Shown: one piece after another, positions 51,558-61,063 of the stretch
How the letters are laid out: each line of letters opens with the position of its first letter
How positions within the stretch are numbered: the first letter of the stretch is position 1
DNA from: Bacteroidia bacterium
GTDB taxonomy: Bacteria > Bacteroidota > Bacteroidia > SpSt-205
NCBI GenBank assembly: GCA_025059535.1
Contig: JANXCX010000022.1
Span: forward strand, 1 to 64,000
Reading direction: 5' to 3'
Length of the DNA: 64,000 nt
Made by a program: the position numbers and the translations under genes
The notes under the pieces: model-generated
Told to the model about the DNA's origin: nothing
Seen by the model: only the letters and a program-made list of their open reading frames with translations
The model's database searches: none

Positions 51558-52702
51558 TAGAGAGCAGGGGGGCGCGCACCTGGCGCTACGCGCTGGTAAG
51601 AAGCGGTAAAGTAAGGGAGATAATAGCGCACCTCAGCCCAATTTCCCTCTGGATCCCATACAAAGGAAGGTCCTTGCCACAGGCGTGCCAAAAGGAGCCA
51701 GTTCTGGTGTTTTTGAATTTCCTGCCACACAAAGGGGCTAGAGAGGGCACACCCGCTACGGCCCTCTAACCGTACGTAGCAGGGGGGAGTGCCTAAGATA
51801 CAGCTGCCGGCAGGCAGTTCTACAGTGCAGGAGGGCCGACTCGCAATCGCCTGCCCTACTTCATAGCCACGCAGAGCTAAAAATAAAAGGCCCACATAAC
51901 GCAGAGGGGAAAGTCCTTCCCACTCCCGCAGAAAGCTGCTCCAGAGGGCAGCGCTCGCTGGAAGGGGAAGGGAAACTATCGCCGTCCATAGCCTATCCCG
52001 ATACCCTAAGCGTTCCCGATAAGGCCGATACATATAAAACTGGCCAGCAGTCAAAAGAATCAGTAAAAGCCCTATATCTGCATAGGAGGGTAGAGAGGTG
52101 AGGCTTAGATGAAGGGTAAAAAGCCAGTAATTCTGCCAGTAGCCTGGAAGGAGGCCGAGGGCTTTGAGCAGGGCTGCGCTGGCCAGCAGCCCCCAACCAA
52201 GCCCTCCAGCGAGCAAGCCGAGGGCATGTGGGCGCCGCTCCTCCACACGCCTATAGACAACCCAAAGAAGGCCCAGGAGGACTAGAGGAAATACACTAAT
52301 TCCGATGGCCCAGAGGACACCTTGTCTAAACGACGCATGGGCCGAACGGCTCAGAAGGAGGAGGGTCCAGAGGGCTGGTTCACCCAGCTCCAAAGGCGAG
52401 GCCCAAGGATATAAAGCACTGGCCACCAGAGACAAAGCCATTAGGGGTAAGAGCGTATCAGGACGCGGCTCACGGGGCCGGCTTTGCCAGAGAAATAGAA
52501 GAAGGGCTAAAATACCCCAAACCTTCCAAAGACGAAGCCCCCATTGAAAGGTCTCCGCCCCGGGCAAAGCAAGCAGCGCAAACAGTGGATCCGCCGGGAA
52601 TGGATGAGCGGCGTAATAGTCGCCTAAGGAGCCAAAACGGGCAAATTCATAGGCTACTTCTACCCCTGGTAAGACGGGGGGCAGCCATACCGCCCCTATC
52701 AA
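51545..52702 (-). CDS. Polytopic membrane protein of unknown function
   Basis: The 385-residue protein has about ten hydrophobic segments between residues 40 and 290 ('VWGILALLLFLW', 'LWAIGISVFPLVLLGLLWVV', 'IGLLLILLTAG') and a soluble C-terminal segment with four Cys ('SCTVELPAGSCILGTPPCYV'). It resembles DUF2029/GT87-type membrane mannosyltransferases, but the catalytic Asp near the first loop is not clear. The start is doubtful: TTG 52702 is the only standard start, while codons back to the ppiD stop (52735-52737) encode 'AIVGIGLIGAVW', so helix 1 may begin at CTG 52732. Convergent with the preceding secreted protein gene (13-bp overlap). Confidence 0.6.
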   Translation of the reverse strand: MIGAVWLPPVLPGVEVAYEFARFGSLGDYYAAHPFPADPLFALLALPGAETFQWGLRLWKVWGILALLLFLWQSRPREPRPDTLLPLMALSLVASALYPWASPLELGEPALWTLLLLSRSAHASFRQGVLWAIGISVFPLVLLGLLWVVYRRVEERRPHALGLLAGGLGWGLLASAALLKALGLLPGYWQNYWLFTLHLSLTSLPSYADIGLLLILLTAGQFYMYRPYRERLGYRDRLWTAIVSLPLPASAALWSSFLREWEGLSPLRYVGLLFLALRGYEVGQAIASRPSCTVELPAGSCILGTPPCYVRLEGRSGCALSSPFVWQEIQKHQNWLLLARLWQGPSFVWDPEGNWAEVRYYLPYFTASYQRVAPGARPPALYQRR

Positions 52703-52734
52703 ACCTATTCCTACAATCGCTAGCGCCGCTTGCC

Positions 52735-54816
52735 TCAGAAGCCAAACCGATACCGCAAATCCTCTACCTTCAGGCGTTCTTGAAGAGCCTCTGAGAAGCG
52801 ATACTGAAGAAGGGCCGTTTGCGAAAGTAGGCGCCCTCGGGCCTGTGGGCGGTCGGGAAAGTGCGGCTTTGGGGCTTCCTTTTGCGTCAGCTGAAGCACA
52901 AAAACCCCGCTATTTCCTTCTATTGGGGCACTTAGTTGCTGAGGCGCCAGCGCCGCCGCTACACCAAGCAATACAGGCTCCTCTCGACTGAACCGATGAG
53001 GTGAAGTCCCCCCATACATGAGCCGTTCCACCTGTTCAATGTAGGCCCCCGGTCCATAGTTAGCTTGCAGGGCTTCTAAAGAAGTATTGGGCTGGAGGCG
53101 TAGGCGCTTCCGAATGTAGGCTGCTTTCTGTTGGTTGAGCGCTTTCGGCCTAATCGTATCCCGTACACTCTCCAGCGGCTTATAGGGTGGATCCGCCGCT
53201 TCCACTAGCTGGGCTACCACGAAAGCGTTCTGGGTCTCTATTACGCCCGAAAGCTGCCCGACCCGGCTAGAGAAGGCCCAGCGAACAAGGTTTTGGGTCC
53301 CGCTCAAAACGGGAAGGGAGGGATTAGAGGGACGTAGGGGGGGAATGGTTACGCGTACATTTAAGCCCATTTGTTGGGCCGCCGCATCAAAGCCTTTTTC
53401 CGCCAGACGCGCAAATTGCTGGGCCTTTTGCCGAAGCTGGGCTAAGGTACGGCTGCCAGGCGTGATTTCCTTCACAATAGTAGCCAGCCGCACCCGCCGA
53501 TCCTCTTTCTCCTGGACCTCTACAATGTGGTAGCCTATTTCTGAAGTAATAACGCCGTAGGGCTTGCCTATAGGCAGCTTACTCAGGGCTTCGTAGAAAG
53601 CCTTGCCAAAGCGGCCATCCGGGCCATACCAGCCCAGCTCACCACTGGCGTACTTGCTTTGGAAATCGTCCGAGTACTGATTGGCTAGCTCCGCAAACCT
53701 GTCTCGCCGGAAGGTGCGCCATAAGCTGTCAGCCTTTCGCCGAGCCGCTACCGTATCCAGACCCTTGCTTATCATGATATGTCGTAGGCGATATATCGGC
53801 TGACTGTCCCGCACTATGGTATCTACTTTAGTCAAAGCATACCCCTGGTCTATACGATAGGGCCCGATTACCTGCCCCACCGTTTTAATAGAGTCCTGCA
53901 CTTCTTTCATTACTTCTGGCCAGCGTACAAAGGAAAAGGGCTGAGGAATGTCAGAGTTGCTGGCGGCAAATAGCGAATCTTCGGTGGCTCGGGCAAAAGG
54001 CTCCCGCAATTCCATCAGACGCCGATAGGTAAGCGCGGAGTCCTCCGCAGACGGGTCTTTGAAAAACACTACATAATGAAGCCTGCGTTCTGGCTCACGC
54101 AGCTGATACTCTGCCTTATGCGCCTCGTAATAACGGCGAAGATCTGCTTCTGAAATTGGCACCAGACTATCAGCCACGGCACTGTAGCTAATAACTAGAC
54201 ACCTAAGACTTACCGTAATGCTATCCAGCGCATTCTTGTAGGCTACCAAAGTAGAGGGAAGGTAGTCACCTGTGCGTATGAGGGCGTCGTACTTTTCCCT
54301 CAGGCGGGTTTCCACTAAATAGTCTTCAAATTCGCGCAATTGAGCCGCTAGGTTTGGATCATTTGCCGCACGCGCCAGAACCTGCTGCATCTTGTTTTTG
54401 TCGTAAGTCTGATTTTCCCGCGTAAAGAGTTGAAGTACTACAGGATGAGGATTGTCAGACACAAACATTTCGTAAAGCTCTTCGGGCGTTACGGTGAGGC
54501 TAGCGCGCGTAGCTTCATATTCATACAGGCGGCGGGTCAAAAACCGCTGCCAAATAGCCGCACGCATCTGGTCCTCGGCAAAAGGATTGTCGGGCGTGCT
54601 GCCGCGCATCTCCCGCTCATACACGCGCTGATATTCATTGTAAGATATGGTTTCGCCTCCAATGCGCGCCACCACATCGCTCCGCCCAAATAGCACCTCC
54701 TGAATAAAGGCACTGCTCTGCAGAAGGTCTGTAAGAATAAATATGAGGAGTGAGAGCCCTATTAGAATTACCACGAGCCCCGCCTTGTCCCGAATGCGCT
54801 GGATAACCCCGGCCAT
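52735..54816 (-). CDS. PpiD/SurA-like membrane-anchored peptidyl-prolyl isomerase
   Basis: The 693-residue protein has one N-terminal transmembrane anchor ('GLVVILIGLSLLIFILTDLL'), a SurA-N-like chaperone part, a parvulin domain at about residues 335-440 ('YRLRHIMISKGLDTVAARRK', 'GELGWYGPDGRFGKAFYEAL', 'ITSEIGYHIVEVQEKE'), and a second long C-terminal domain ('RWAFSSRVGQLSGVIETQNA'). It assists folding in the periplasm at the inner membrane. The gene is divergent from the ECF sigma factor and has its own TAAGTTTG element 8 nt upstream. Confidence 0.9.
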   Translation of the reverse strand: MAGVIQRIRDKAGLVVILIGLSLLIFILTDLLQSSAFIQEVLFGRSDVVARIGGETISYNEYQRVYEREMRGSTPDNPFAEDQMRAAIWQRFLTRRLYEYEATRASLTVTPEELYEMFVSDNPHPVVLQLFTRENQTYDKNKMQQVLARAANDPNLAAQLREFEDYLVETRLREKYDALIRTGDYLPSTLVAYKNALDSITVSLRCLVISYSAVADSLVPISEADLRRYYEAHKAEYQLREPERRLHYVVFFKDPSAEDSALTYRRLMELREPFARATEDSLFAASNSDIPQPFSFVRWPEVMKEVQDSIKTVGQVIGPYRIDQGYALTKVDTIVRDSQPIYRLRHIMISKGLDTVAARRKADSLWRTFRRDRFAELANQYSDDFQSKYASGELGWYGPDGRFGKAFYEALSKLPIGKPYGVITSEIGYHIVEVQEKEDRRVRLATIVKEITPGSRTLAQLRQKAQQFARLAEKGFDAAAQQMGLNVRVTIPPLRPSNPSLPVLSGTQNLVRWAFSSRVGQLSGVIETQNAFVVAQLVEAADPPYKPLESVRDTIRPKALNQQKAAYIRKRLRLQPNTSLEALQANYGPGAYIEQVERLMYGGTSPHRFSREEPVLLGVAAALAPQQLSAPIEGNSGVFVLQLTQKEAPKPHFPDRPQARGRLLSQTALLQYRFSEALQERLKVEDLRYRFGF

Positions 54817-54824
54817 GAGCGGGG

Positions 54825-54832
54825 CAAACTTA
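54825..54832 (-). promoter_or_regulatory. -7 promoter element TAAGTTTG for ppiD-like gene
   Basis: A perfect TAnnTTTG match ending 8 nt before ATG 54816. Confidence 0.55.
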
Positions 54833-54865
54833 AGCGTTTTCAGAACTTGGACTTGCGTAATGTGT

Positions 54866-54873
54866 TATATTTG
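54866..54873 (+). promoter_or_regulatory. -7 promoter element TATATTTG for ECF sigma factor
   Basis: A perfect TAnnTTTG match ending 5 nt before ATG 54879. It is divergent from the ppiD-like promoter. Confidence 0.55.
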
Positions 54874-54878
54874 ATGAC

Positions 54879-55490
54879 ATGGAAATCCGAACCCGAGGGC
54901 GCAAGCCCAAGAAGATGCCCGAGATGACCCCCGATCAAAAGGCGGCCTACGACGCGCTCTTTGAGCGGGAGGTGATGCCCCATGCATCTTCTATCTATCA
55001 TTTCGCCTTGCGCCTTGTAAATGACCGAGAGGTAGCGCGCGATCTTATGCAGGAAACCCTCTTCCGAGCCTATCGCTTCCTTTACCGCTACAAACCCTCC
55101 ACAAATGCTAAGGCCTGGCTCTTCCGCATTCTCCGTAATACCTTCATAAATCACTATCGTAAAGCCAGTAAGCAACCTTATTCGCTAGAAGAGCACAACG
55201 AAAATAGCCTCTATGATGCAGAGGACATCTACGCCTACCACAACTACCAAGACCCTGTAGAGGGCCTTTTTGGTGATGAAGTTACGAATGCGCTCCACCA
55301 GCTGCCTGAGGATTTCCGCACCATTGTCATCCTCGCAGATGTAGAAGGGCTTTCGTATAAGGAGATCAGCCAAGTGCTACGCATACCTGTGGGTACTATA
55401 CGCTCGCGCCTACATAGAGCCCGGAAAATTCTACGCGAACTTCTTACAGACTATGCGGCCTCACACGGTTATGAGCTGCCGGAAGACTAA
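54879..55490 (+). CDS. ECF-type RNA polymerase sigma factor
   Basis: The 203-residue protein has sigma-2 ('ALRLVNDREVARDLMQETLF', 'AWLFRILRNTFINHYRK') and sigma-4 ('QLPEDFRTIVILADVEGLSY', 'IPVGTIRSRLHRARKILREL') regions, and no sigma-3 or sigma-1.1. It starts with a basic 20-residue tail. A small zinc-finger-type protein follows 4 nt later and is likely its anti-sigma. The divergent ppiD-like gene is a plausible target of envelope-stress control, which is inference. Confidence 0.92.
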   Translation: MEIRTRGRKPKKMPEMTPDQKAAYDALFEREVMPHASSIYHFALRLVNDREVARDLMQETLFRAYRFLYRYKPSTNAKAWLFRILRNTFINHYRKASKQPYSLEEHNENSLYDAEDIYAYHNYQDPVEGLFGDEVTNALHQLPEDFRTIVILADVEGLSYKEISQVLRIPVGTIRSRLHRARKILRELLTDYAASHGYELPED

Positions 55491-55494
55491 GAAG

Positions 55495-55767
55495 ATGGGG
55501 GTTTATAGGCCAGATTCCCCCTACTCCCAAGCGGAGTGTGAATCCATAATTCAAAAGCTGGAGCTCTTTTTGGATGGTCAACTCCATGGCAAAGCGCGTG
55601 CGGAAGTAGAAAGACTCATAGCGGACTGCGAATACTGTGCCGAGCAGTACAAGCTGGAGAAACGCTTGCGTCAGCTTTTGGCTCGCCGCTGGCACAACCT
55701 CCATCAAGAGGCCCAGGAAATCGCCCAAAGTGTTTGGCAGCGCCTGCGTAAAAGTTTCTCTGGCTAA
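55495..55767 (+). CDS. Anti-sigma factor-like zinc-finger protein (ZAS motif altered)
   Basis: The ATG at 55495 lies 4 nt after the sigma stop and gives 90 residues; an in-frame ATG at 55471 overlaps the sigma gene. The protein follows the anti-sigma pattern: 'AECESIIQKLELFLDGQL', 'ARAEVERLIADCEYCAEQYK' with a CxxC, and a basic tail. The His normally three residues before the first Cys is Leu/Ile here, so the zinc site is altered. No transmembrane helix is seen, so it would be a cytoplasmic regulator. murB overlaps its 3' end. Confidence 0.75.
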   Translation: MGVYRPDSPYSQAECESIIQKLELFLDGQLHGKARAEVERLIADCEYCAEQYKLEKRLRQLLARRWHNLHQEAQEIAQSVWQRLRKSFSG

Positions 55768-56728
55768 TTACCACACCTTTGGCCTACAAGTATATGCAGC
55801 ACGCCTGCTCTTTCCCCAAAATGAGGCAGAAGTACCCACCTTAGCCGAGCAAGCCACTTATGTCATCGGCGAAGGAAGCAATATCTTACCCACGGGCAAC
55901 CTTCCAGCACTCCTTACCACGCGTGGGTTATTGGGCTTTCAGATTCTGCGCGAAAGTCATACCGAAGTAGAAGTAGAAGTAGCGGCAGGGGAAAATTGGG
56001 ACGGATGGGTGCGCTATGCCCTTCACAGGGGTTGGTACGGATTGGAAAATTTAGCCGCTATTCCAGGTTCCGTAGGTGCTGCCGCTGTGCAAAACATTGG
56101 CGCCTATGGGGTAGAGCTGGCACCGTTTCTGGTTAGCGTCTATGGCTGGCACAAAGAACGCAAGGCCTGGCTTACCCTGCCTGCTGAAGCCTGCGCCTTA
56201 GGCTATCGCACAAGTATCTTCCAAACCCCTGAATGGCGCGACCAATTCATAATTACCCGCTTAAGGCTGCGCCTGCAGCGCCGCTTTGTGCCCGTCTTAG
56301 ATTACCCCGATGTGGCCGCACGCATAAATCCCAAGAAACAGCATGACCCCTGGCACCTTTACCAAACGGTACGGCGGATACGTTCGGAGAAGCTCCCTAA
56401 TAAGGGAAACGCCGGCAGTTTCTTCAAGAATCCCCTTCTTGGCCAGACGGAATTGGCGCGCCTGCGTCAGAAAGCCCCCGATGTGCCCGCCTTCCCTTAT
56501 GGGGCTGAAAGCTACAAGGTACCAGCAGCCTGGTTGATAGATAAACTGGGCCTCAAAGGCTACCGCATCGGGGGCGCCATGGTGCACCCGCGCCAGCCCC
56601 TCGTACTGGTAAATACCGGCACCGCTACCCCCCAGGACGTCTTAGCCCTTGCCACTTACATTCAGGCGCGCGTGCAGGAGGCTTGGGGCATCCAATTAGA
56701 GCCCGAGGTACGCCTACTTCATCCCTAA
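55730..56728 (+). CDS. murB: UDP-N-acetylenolpyruvoylglucosamine reductase
   Basis: MurB is the FAD enzyme that makes UDP-MurNAc. GTG 55730 is the best start (332 residues); the body begins at 'LANYHTFGLQVYAARLL'. FAD motifs are 'YVIGEGSNILPTG' and 'LAAIPGSVGAAAVQNIGAYG'. The catalytic Ser is in 'GNAGSFFKNPLL' and the Glu in the final 'EPEVRLLHP'. It overlaps the anti-sigma gene by 38 bp, which puts a wall-synthesis gene in the sigma/anti-sigma transcript. Confidence 0.93.
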   Translation: MFGSACVKVSLANYHTFGLQVYAARLLFPQNEAEVPTLAEQATYVIGEGSNILPTGNLPALLTTRGLLGFQILRESHTEVEVEVAAGENWDGWVRYALHRGWYGLENLAAIPGSVGAAAVQNIGAYGVELAPFLVSVYGWHKERKAWLTLPAEACALGYRTSIFQTPEWRDQFIITRLRLRLQRRFVPVLDYPDVAARINPKKQHDPWHLYQTVRRIRSEKLPNKGNAGSFFKNPLLGQTELARLRQKAPDVPAFPYGAESYKVPAAWLIDKLGLKGYRIGGAMVHPRQPLVLVNTGTATPQDVLALATYIQARVQEAWGIQLEPEVRLLHP

Positions 56729-56761
56729 TCTACCCTTTACACCTACTTTATACCCATCGTC

Positions 56762-56769
56762 TATCTTTG
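56762..56769 (+). promoter_or_regulatory. -7 promoter element TATCTTTG for the lipoprotein/TonB receptor pair
   Basis: A perfect TAnnTTTG match ending 5 nt before ATG 56775. Confidence 0.6.
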
Positions 56770-56774
56770 GCGAA

Positions 56775-58178
56775 ATGCGTCGCTTAGGGCTTGCCCTGCT
56801 GTGCTTACCCTTAGCTTGTCAGAAGAAGGACAGCCCCCGTCCTAAACAGCCGCCCCTCGTACGCTTTTTTCTGGATAGTATTGGGCTAGAGGGGGAAAGC
56901 CGCCTGCCCTCTCGTTTCACCCTGCGGTGGTATGGCGATGACCCAGATGGCTACATCGTAGGCTATGAAGTACGCCTTAGCCCGCAAGATTGGCGCTTTA
57001 CCACCCAGCAGGAAAGTACGTTTGTAGTGCCTTTCACCGCGGGGGAGCAGTATAAGGACGTGGTGGTAGAGGTGCGGGCCGTAGATAACGATGGGCTGCG
57101 CACTACCCCCCCCGCTCGTCTGCGCGTGCCTCTACGCAACTCGCCTCCGCTCTGCAAGCTCCAACCCCAGCTAGCTCCACCAGATACTACCCTACCTGCG
57201 ATAACCCTTAGTTTCACCTTAGAGGACCCTGATGGGAGTGAAACCTTGGACAGCCTTTACCTACGCATAGGGAATGGGCCGTGGTTCGCCCTTTCCCCGC
57301 GCCATCGTCTCCTAACCCTCGTACCCGTGGATCCTACAGCCCCCTCCCCTACCTACATTTTCGCGGGTACCAGCCTCACGCCTATCGCTACTCTTCCTAC
57401 TCCTCTCCCCCTAGACGACACCGTCCGAATAGCCCTGCGCGTGAAAGACCAAGGCGGCCTTTTCTCTGAGATAGAAACTACCCAACCCATCTACATACGC
57501 CGTAAGACGGCCGATTGGCTTTTTTTAGACAGTTGGAATAACGACGAAGCCTACACCGCCTTAGAGGCTGATTTGCGTAGCAGCTGGGGGGCTTATGATT
57601 ATTGGAATCTTCGGCTGAACACCCATAGGCCCCCCGCCCTTATTCCCACCTGGCTTCACATCTGGCGCCTTTATCCGCGCATCTTCTGGATAGGCAGCTC
57701 CATCACCATAGAAGATTTAGAGGCAGCGGAAGTCCTAATAGAAAAATATCTCCAGCAAGGTGGACGTCTCTGTGTGAATTTCCCCCTTCCCGCTCGCCTG
57801 GATACAACTTCCGCCATTTTCCGCTGGAGTCCCATGGATAGTCTGTCGCGTCAAGAGCAAGATGGCCTTCTACCGCCTAATAGTCCCGTCCAGGCTCAGG
57901 TAAGTGGTTTTCCTAACCTCACTAACGGACTTCCTTTCTTCCTCAGTGGCATCAATCCGCCTTATCCGAAAGGCACGGCTCAAGTCCTATACGAAATGCC
58001 TGGGCTGATTAGAGGGAATGGCCAGCCGTGGCCCAGCGGTCTCCCGCGCACCGCCGCCATAGGTTTTCCCACCGCTTCCGGTAAGTTCCTCCAAATCTAT
58101 CTCATCTTACCCCTCCACCAGCTGGGTGGCCCGCGCACCGATTTTCTTACTGCCTTGCAAAATGCCTTTCTCCCATGA
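56775..58178 (+). CDS. Lipoprotein with Fn3-like N-terminal domain
   Basis: The 467-residue protein has a lipobox ('LLCLPLACQKK', acylated Cys15). The first 120 residues look like a fibronectin-type or Ig-like fold ('FTLRWYGDDPDGYIVGYEVR', 'VVVEVRAVDNDGLRTTPPA'), followed by a second beta domain and a C-terminal alpha/beta part ('DWLFLDSWNNDEAYTALEAD', 'PRIFWIGSSITIEDLEAAEV', 'YLQQGGRLCVNFPLPA'). That part resembles GATase1-like surface proteins. Its stop overlaps the TonB receptor start (ATGA at 58175-58178), so it is probably the receptor's surface-exposed partner lipoprotein; it is not SusD-like. Confidence 0.75.
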   Translation: MRRLGLALLCLPLACQKKDSPRPKQPPLVRFFLDSIGLEGESRLPSRFTLRWYGDDPDGYIVGYEVRLSPQDWRFTTQQESTFVVPFTAGEQYKDVVVEVRAVDNDGLRTTPPARLRVPLRNSPPLCKLQPQLAPPDTTLPAITLSFTLEDPDGSETLDSLYLRIGNGPWFALSPRHRLLTLVPVDPTAPSPTYIFAGTSLTPIATLPTPLPLDDTVRIALRVKDQGGLFSEIETTQPIYIRRKTADWLFLDSWNNDEAYTALEADLRSSWGAYDYWNLRLNTHRPPALIPTWLHIWRLYPRIFWIGSSITIEDLEAAEVLIEKYLQQGGRLCVNFPLPARLDTTSAIFRWSPMDSLSRQEQDGLLPPNSPVQAQVSGFPNLTNGLPFFLSGINPPYPKGTAQVLYEMPGLIRGNGQPWPSGLPRTAAIGFPTASGKFLQIYLILPLHQLGGPRTDFLTALQNAFLP

Positions 58179-61063
58179 AACGCTTAGCCTTGCTAAGCCT
58201 ATTCAGTGTCGCCCTAGCCCAAAAAGGCCGAATAACAGGCACTGTCCTGGATAAATCTACCGGTGACCCTCTCATAGGAGCCACCGTGGCCCTCGTAGGC
58301 ACCTATAAGGGAGCCTATACCGATGAAAATGGCCGCTTTACTTTGGAGGACATAACGCCTGGCACCTACACCCTGCGAGCGACCTACGTGGGCTATAACG
58401 AGCTCTTCCTTACTAATCTCAAGGTGGAAGCGGGTCAGACCTTAGCCCTAAACCTCCGACTTACCCCCACGGGTACTACGCTCCAAACCGTTGAGATTAT
58501 TGGTGAGCGCCCTACGCTCAACTTAGAATCGGGTAAATCTGACCTCAAGATTACGGGGGAAGATATTAGCCAAACTACAGCGGTAGATGTGCAAACTATG
58601 GCGGCGCTTCTCCCCGGCGTAGCTCAGACGCTGGATGGCCTCCAACTGCGCGGCGGAAGGGTATATGAGACGCAATATGTCGTGGAAGGCATCAACGCCC
58701 AAGATCCCTTGGCTGGAACAGGTTTCGGTGTGGATATTTCTCAAGTAGCCATAGAGGAGATGGAGGTAATCACCGGCGGCATGGATGCGGAATATGGCGA
58801 CGGTACCTCTGGGGTTATAGCCGTACGCCTTAAGGAAGGCGGTAGCCGCTGGCACCTTAACGGACGCTACATGAAGGATGGCCTAGGCGGGCTTGTACGT
58901 CCCTGGGGATGGAATACCGATATATTCAACCTTGCTTTGGGTGGGCCGCTCTGGCGTGATAGCCTAGGCAAGCCGCGCCTTACCTTTTTTGGCAGTACGG
59001 ACCTCCGCCTTACGGATGAGTATTTCGGTGTACGCGCCCAGCAGCTGCGCAGTAGCCTCCTTGAAGAGAGCCCAAGCCCCGACCTTGCCTTCCAGCTTCT
59101 TCAGCGCCTTACCCGAACCCCCAACAAAAGCGCTTTCTTTGCCCCTCGGCAGGATAACCGCTGGTCCGGCACCCTCAAAACCGTCTATTTCTTAGACGCC
59201 CGCACACGCCTCTCCCTCTCTCTCCAACAAAGCCTAACTATCAATCAGAATACCCGCTCCCTTCAAATCATAGGCAGTGATCAGGTGATGGTACCCGGCT
59301 TTCAGTACCTTTTTGCCCTTCAGCCAGATAACGCTAACACCTACACCCATCGCTCTAACCTAACCGTCCTCAAGTTCAACCGAATTCTTTCGCGCGTATG
59401 GACTACGGAAGTTACAATAGGGCGCCTTTTCGTCAATTTGCGCACCGATGCAAATGGCCGCCCCTTTCGCGACTCTGTAATACGCCAGCTGTACGACCCT
59501 GCCTCTATTATTACCCTCCCCCTCTCGCTCTTCAACCCTAACGATACAATCATTTATGTAAATGCCCCTTCAGGCCTGTATAATAATGGCGGGATTGCTA
59601 CGCTTTGGCATGACCACTTTGCGGAGGAATACACCTTCAAGGCCAAATTTACCTTCCAGCCTAAGAGCCTGGCGCATTTTTGGGTCTTTGGGGTGGAGCA
59701 CCGGGAGCAGCATTACCAGTGGATAGATGTTACGCGGCCTTGGGTCGGCGCACCAATTCGGCTGGAGGATGGGCAGGTTTTCGCCTCCAACCGAATCGGA
59801 AGTAGCTGTGACATCTGGCGCGTGCGACCAGCTACTGGCGGCCTTTTCGTAGAGGACCGCATTCGTTATAAGGGCATCGTAGCTAGCTTAGGGGTGCGGC
59901 TGGGCTACTGGGCGCCGGGCCGCTATGTGGATGAGGCCATAGAAGACCCTACCGCCCCGATTTTGGAAACCGTGCGGGCCGCCTACCGCCGCCAGAGCGT
60001 CGCTCTCTTAGGCCGGCGCTTCAAAATGCGCCTCCTCCCGCGCCTGCGCGTGTCCTTCCCCGTAACCGACAACCACGTGCTTTTCTTCAATTACACTCAT
60101 GCCATGCGGCTGCCTCACCCACGCTTTGTGTATGCAGGCCTAGATCCGGTGTACCAAGATCGTTCCTTCCTCGCTAACCTCGGCAACCCTAACCTCAATC
60201 CCGAAGTAAATGTCGGCTACGAGGTAGGCCTTAAATCCAACCTTGGGCGTGGCTGGAGCCTCCAAGTCGTTGCCTTCTACAACGACAAGTTCGACTTTAT
60301 CGTCAATCGCCTCATTACAATTCGGGATCGCACGGGCCGCTTTACCGAACGCACCTTCGCCGTTAATCTGGACTATGCACGCATCCGCGGTTTAGACGTA
60401 TTCATTCAAAAGCAAATCGGGAAATGGGCAAAGCTAGCCACCTCCATTACCTACCAGGTAGCTACGGGCAAATCCAACTCGGCCTTAGAATCGCTTTTAC
60501 AAATTCGCCAGACGGGCCGCAATGAAGCCATTCAGGAGTTTTTCTTGGCTTGGGATCGGCCTTGGGACATTAAGCTGTGGGGTATCCTTCAATCGCCCCC
60601 TGAATGGCAAAAAAGCCTTTTCGCCGACTGGACGGTATTTCTTTCCTTCACCTGGAAGTCGGGCCTACGCTATACGCCCTATAGGTTAGTTGGGCAGGAT
60701 GACTTTAGCGGCCGGCCGATTTATGAGCGTGTCCCTGGCCCACCGAATACCGCTATAGGAAGCCCGTGGCGCTGGGTGGATATACGCATTACCCGCTCTT
60801 TCTGGAGGAAGCGTCTCGCCTTATTCATAGAAGGGCGCAATATTTTCAGCTGGAAAAATTCAGCTATCATTAATCCCGTCACGGGTCGGGCCTATGAATA
60901 TCCGGATGATGTCCCCTTTAGCTGGCGCGATCCTAAATATCCCAATCCTTTGGATTCAGGCCCACCGCCTACAGACCCGGCCCGCTACCTTCCACCGCGG
61001 CAGATTTTCATCGGTCTCAACTGGAACTTCGGAGCGCCTCTTAGAAAGGACAAGCATCCTTAA
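58175..61063 (+). CDS. TonB-dependent receptor with carboxypeptidase-regulatory-like domain
   Basis: The 962-residue protein has a signal peptide ('LALLSLFSVALAQ'), an N-terminal carboxypeptidase D-like domain ('GRITGTVLDKSTGDPLIGAT', 'YTDENGRFTLEDITPGTYTL'), a plug domain (about 110-230; 'VQTMAALLPGVAQTLDGLQL', 'QYVVEGINAQDPL') and a long beta barrel with 'NPNLNPEVNVGYEVGLK' near the middle. The last strand region 'RQIFIGLNWNF' closes the barrel. It is a nutrient uptake system, but the substrate is not evident. It is coupled to the lipoprotein before it. Confidence 0.93.
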   Translation: MKRLALLSLFSVALAQKGRITGTVLDKSTGDPLIGATVALVGTYKGAYTDENGRFTLEDITPGTYTLRATYVGYNELFLTNLKVEAGQTLALNLRLTPTGTTLQTVEIIGERPTLNLESGKSDLKITGEDISQTTAVDVQTMAALLPGVAQTLDGLQLRGGRVYETQYVVEGINAQDPLAGTGFGVDISQVAIEEMEVITGGMDAEYGDGTSGVIAVRLKEGGSRWHLNGRYMKDGLGGLVRPWGWNTDIFNLALGGPLWRDSLGKPRLTFFGSTDLRLTDEYFGVRAQQLRSSLLEESPSPDLAFQLLQRLTRTPNKSAFFAPRQDNRWSGTLKTVYFLDARTRLSLSLQQSLTINQNTRSLQIIGSDQVMVPGFQYLFALQPDNANTYTHRSNLTVLKFNRILSRVWTTEVTIGRLFVNLRTDANGRPFRDSVIRQLYDPASIITLPLSLFNPNDTIIYVNAPSGLYNNGGIATLWHDHFAEEYTFKAKFTFQPKSLAHFWVFGVEHREQHYQWIDVTRPWVGAPIRLEDGQVFASNRIGSSCDIWRVRPATGGLFVEDRIRYKGIVASLGVRLGYWAPGRYVDEAIEDPTAPILETVRAAYRRQSVALLGRRFKMRLLPRLRVSFPVTDNHVLFFNYTHAMRLPHPRFVYAGLDPVYQDRSFLANLGNPNLNPEVNVGYEVGLKSNLGRGWSLQVVAFYNDKFDFIVNRLITIRDRTGRFTERTFAVNLDYARIRGLDVFIQKQIGKWAKLATSITYQVATGKSNSALESLLQIRQTGRNEAIQEFFLAWDRPWDIKLWGILQSPPEWQKSLFADWTVFLSFTWKSGLRYTPYRLVGQDDFSGRPIYERVPGPPNTAIGSPWRWVDIRITRSFWRKRLALFIEGRNIFSWKNSAIINPVTGRAYEYPDDVPFSWRDPKYPNPLDSGPPPTDPARYLPPRQIFIGLNWNFGAPLRKDKHP

